This document shows, one piece after another, positions 4,294 to 6,097 of a DNA stretch of 6,097 nucleotides (positions are counted from its first letter, which is position 1; the number at the start of each line of letters is the position of its first letter). Under the pieces are notes generated by a model. It searched no databases, had not been told where the DNA came from, and was given only the letters and a program-made list of their open reading frames with translations. Made by a program: the position numbers and the translations under genes. Origin of the DNA: Ruminococcaceae bacterium UBA6416. GTDB lineage: Bacteria; Bacillota; Clostridia; Oscillospirales; Acutalibacteraceae. The stretch is from positions 1-6,097 of the forward strand of contig DJPI01000066.1 of assembly GCA_002438505.1 (NCBI GenBank), given 5' to 3'.

Positions 4294-6097
4294 ATGGATA
4301 AACTTAAAGCTCTTAAAATCTTTTTCGGCTATGATTCCTTCCGTCCCGGACAGGAGGAACTCATTGACAGCATTCTTTCCGGGCGCGATACGCTTGGCAT
4401 TATGCCGACGGGTGGCGGAAAATCCGTCTGCTTTCAGGTTCCGGCTCTGCTTTTTCCGGGAGTAACGATTGTTGTTTCTCCGCTGATTTCCCTGATGAAG
4501 GATCAGGTGTCCGCGCTTTTGCAAAACTCGGTTCCGGCCGTATATATCAACAGCACAATGACTCCGCATGAGCTGAAATATACCCGAAATGATATACTCA
4601 GGGGAAGATATAAAATAATATATGTTGCGCCGGAGCGGCTGCTTTCAAAGAGCTTTCTTGAGGTTTGCTCAATGCTTTCGGTCAGCCTTGTTTGTGTTGA
4701 TGAGGCGCACTGCGTCTCTCAGTGGGGTCAGGACTTCAGACCGAGCTATCTTTTAATAAAGGACTTCATCCGGATATTTGAAAAGCGGCCGGTTGTTTGC
4801 GCCTTCACTGCAACGGCGACCCAAAGGGTGCGTGAGGACATTGTCAGACTCCTTGAGCTTAAAAAGCCGTTTTTGTCCGTCCTCGGTTTTGACAGGCCGA
4901 ATCTTTATTTTGAGGTTGAAAAGCCCGTCAACAAGTTCATCTCGCTGAAAAAATATCTTGAGCTTTTCAGCGGAAAAAGCGGAATAATCTATTGCGCAAC
5001 AAGGAAAAAGACTGATGAGCTTTATTCCGTTCTTTCCGCCGAGGGATACGATGTAACAAAATATCACGCAGGACTTGACAAGGATATCCGAAAGCGCAAC
5101 CAGGAGCTTTTCATCAATGACGAAAAGGAAATTGTTATTGCAACGAACGCCTTCGGAATGGGTATTGACAAAAGCAATGTTTCCTTTGTGATTCATTATA
5201 ATATGCCCGGCGATATTGAAAGCTACTATCAGGAGGCCGGAAGAGCCGGACGCGATGGGAGCGAGGCGTTTTGCATTCTCCTTTTTTCCGGTGAGGACAT
5301 TGCAACTCAGCGATACTTCATTGACCATACGGATGAAAACGAGGAGCTTTCAGCCCTTGAAGCGCTCAGCGTCCGGCGGACAAAGCTCAAAAAGCTCGGC
5401 GCAATGATTGGATACTGCGAGGAAACGGGCTGCCTGCGGCATTATATGCTGTCATATTTCGGCGAAAAGTCAGAAATAAGGTGCTCAAACTGTTCCTCCT
5501 GCTGCGGAAGGCTTTCCCTTGAGGATGTCACAATACCGGCGCAAAAGGTTCTTTCCTGTGTATACAGAGTCAAGGAAAAAGAGCCGGGCGCGGTCGTTTC
5601 AAAAATTATGAAGGGCGAAAGGGACGAATATATTATTTCAATGGGCTATGACCGCCTTTCAACCTTCGGCTTGCTTGAGAACATGACAAAGGAAGACATT
5701 GAAAGCTTCATTGAATATCTTCTGAATTCCGGCTGCCTTTATGCAGACAAAAGCGGCGCTCTGCACCTGACAAGACAGGCAAAAGACATTCTTTTCCGTT
5801 CGGTGAAGCTCAGGCGGAAGGCTTCCACCGCCGGAAAAACAAAGGACGAACGCTTCGATGCTGCGCTCTATAAGAAGCTTCTGAGGCTGAGAAAAACGCT
5901 TGCGCAGAGGGAGAGCGTTCCGCCGTTCACTGTTTTTACCGATGCGGCACTGAGGGTTATTGCGCAAAAAAAGCCGCAGACAAAGGAAGAGTTTTCCGCC
6001 CTTCCCGGTGTTACGGGCATAAAGGAAAAGAAATATTCAAAAGCTTTTCTTGAACTTATCCGTGAACATACCGCATGTACATTAGTCAATGATGTGA
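4294..6097 (+). CDS. recQ: ATP-dependent DNA helicase RecQ (3' end cut by the window)
   Basis: RecQ is a 3'-to-5' superfamily 2 helicase acting in recombination and stalled-fork repair. The frame is open for 601 codons to the window edge. Motifs in order are: FRPGQ (16-20, motif 0), MPTGGGKS (37-44, Walker A, Lys43), DEAH (136-139, Walker B) followed by SQWGQDFRP (the aromatic-rich loop), FTATAT (171-176, motif III), TNAFGMGID (284-292, motif V) and QEAGRAGRDG (313-322, motif VI). The zinc site is C380, C397, C400 and C403. A winged-helix region (about 410-510) and an HRDC domain (about 521-590) follow. The common RecQ length is about 590-610 residues, so little is missing. ATG 4294 has GAGG at 4283-4286, overlapping the TGA of the preceding gene. 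The loop residue that is usually His is Gln145-Gly-Gln here, a substitution I believe occurs in other Clostridia. Confidence 0.96.
   Translation, partial: MDKLKALKIFFGYDSFRPGQEELIDSILSGRDTLGIMPTGGGKSVCFQVPALLFPGVTIVVSPLISLMKDQVSALLQNSVPAVYINSTMTPHELKYTRNDILRGRYKIIYVAPERLLSKSFLEVCSMLSVSLVCVDEAHCVSQWGQDFRPSYLLIKDFIRIFEKRPVVCAFTATATQRVREDIVRLLELKKPFLSVLGFDRPNLYFEVEKPVNKFISLKKYLELFSGKSGIIYCATRKKTDELYSVLSAEGYDVTKYHAGLDKDIRKRNQELFINDEKEIVIATNAFGMGIDKSNVSFVIHYNMPGDIESYYQEAGRAGRDGSEAFCILLFSGEDIATQRYFIDHTDENEELSALEALSVRRTKLKKLGAMIGYCEETGCLRHYMLSYFGEKSEIRCSNCSSCCGRLSLEDVTIPAQKVLSCVYRVKEKEPGAVVSKIMKGERDEYIISMGYDRLSTFGLLENMTKEDIESFIEYLLNSGCLYADKSGALHLTRQAKDILFRSVKLRRKASTAGKTKDERFDAALYKKLLRLRKTLAQRESVPPFTVFTDAALRVIAQKKPQTKEEFSALPGVTGIKEKKYSKAFLELIREHTACTLVNDV

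Noticed and set aside
4753..5328. 191-codon minus-strand frame opposite recQ
   Set aside because: It lies antisense to the conserved RecQ helicase motifs V and VI and the region before them, with no ribosome site.

Overview
The window looks like chromosomal DNA from a low-to-moderate GC member of the Bacillota, most likely class Clostridia (a gut-type Oscillospirales or Eubacteriales organism). This is inferred from AGGAGG-type ribosome binding sites, near-consensus sigma-A promoters with 17-bp spacers, hairpin plus T-run terminators, and a Firmicutes-like RecQ. It cannot be placed to species by eye.

Left region (1-595) has no long gene. It holds a compact locus that reads as a type I toxin-antitoxin system. 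A 23-codon hydrophobic peptide gene (215-286, +) has a strong Shine-Dalgarno, its own promoter and a structured leader. A perfect 14-bp stem forms a bidirectional terminator (291-333). A fully consensus promoter fires back from the minus strand (380-408), giving a short convergent antisense RNA. Two five-unit arrays of a 7-bp repeat (19-53 and 527-561) flank the locus. Complementary segments at 91-137 and 342-366 could close a longer toxin transcript into a panhandle, and duplicated CCCTCC/GGAGGG blocks in the leader could open or close the toxin ribosome site.

Middle region (596-2283): a secreted metallophosphoesterase with a purple-acid-phosphatase-like layout is encoded on the minus strand (596-2083). 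It has its own promoter, a hairpin leader and a shared terminator. Its control region is divergent from the promoter of the right-hand genes.

Right region (2284-6097, +) is a tightly packed run of three genes behind one strong promoter. They are a condensation/alcohol-acetyltransferase-superfamily protein with an HAISDG motif (2284-3555), a zinc-ribbon protein with about six membrane segments (3568-4284), and recQ (4294 to the window edge). Gaps of 12 and 9 bases, with the ribosome sites overlapping the preceding stop codons, support one transcript. The first two genes probably act together at the membrane, for example in acyl transfer. RecQ, a DNA repair helicase, has no obvious functional link to them and may simply share the transcript. 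The most unusual part of the window is the toxin-antitoxin-like RNA locus and its repeat frame.
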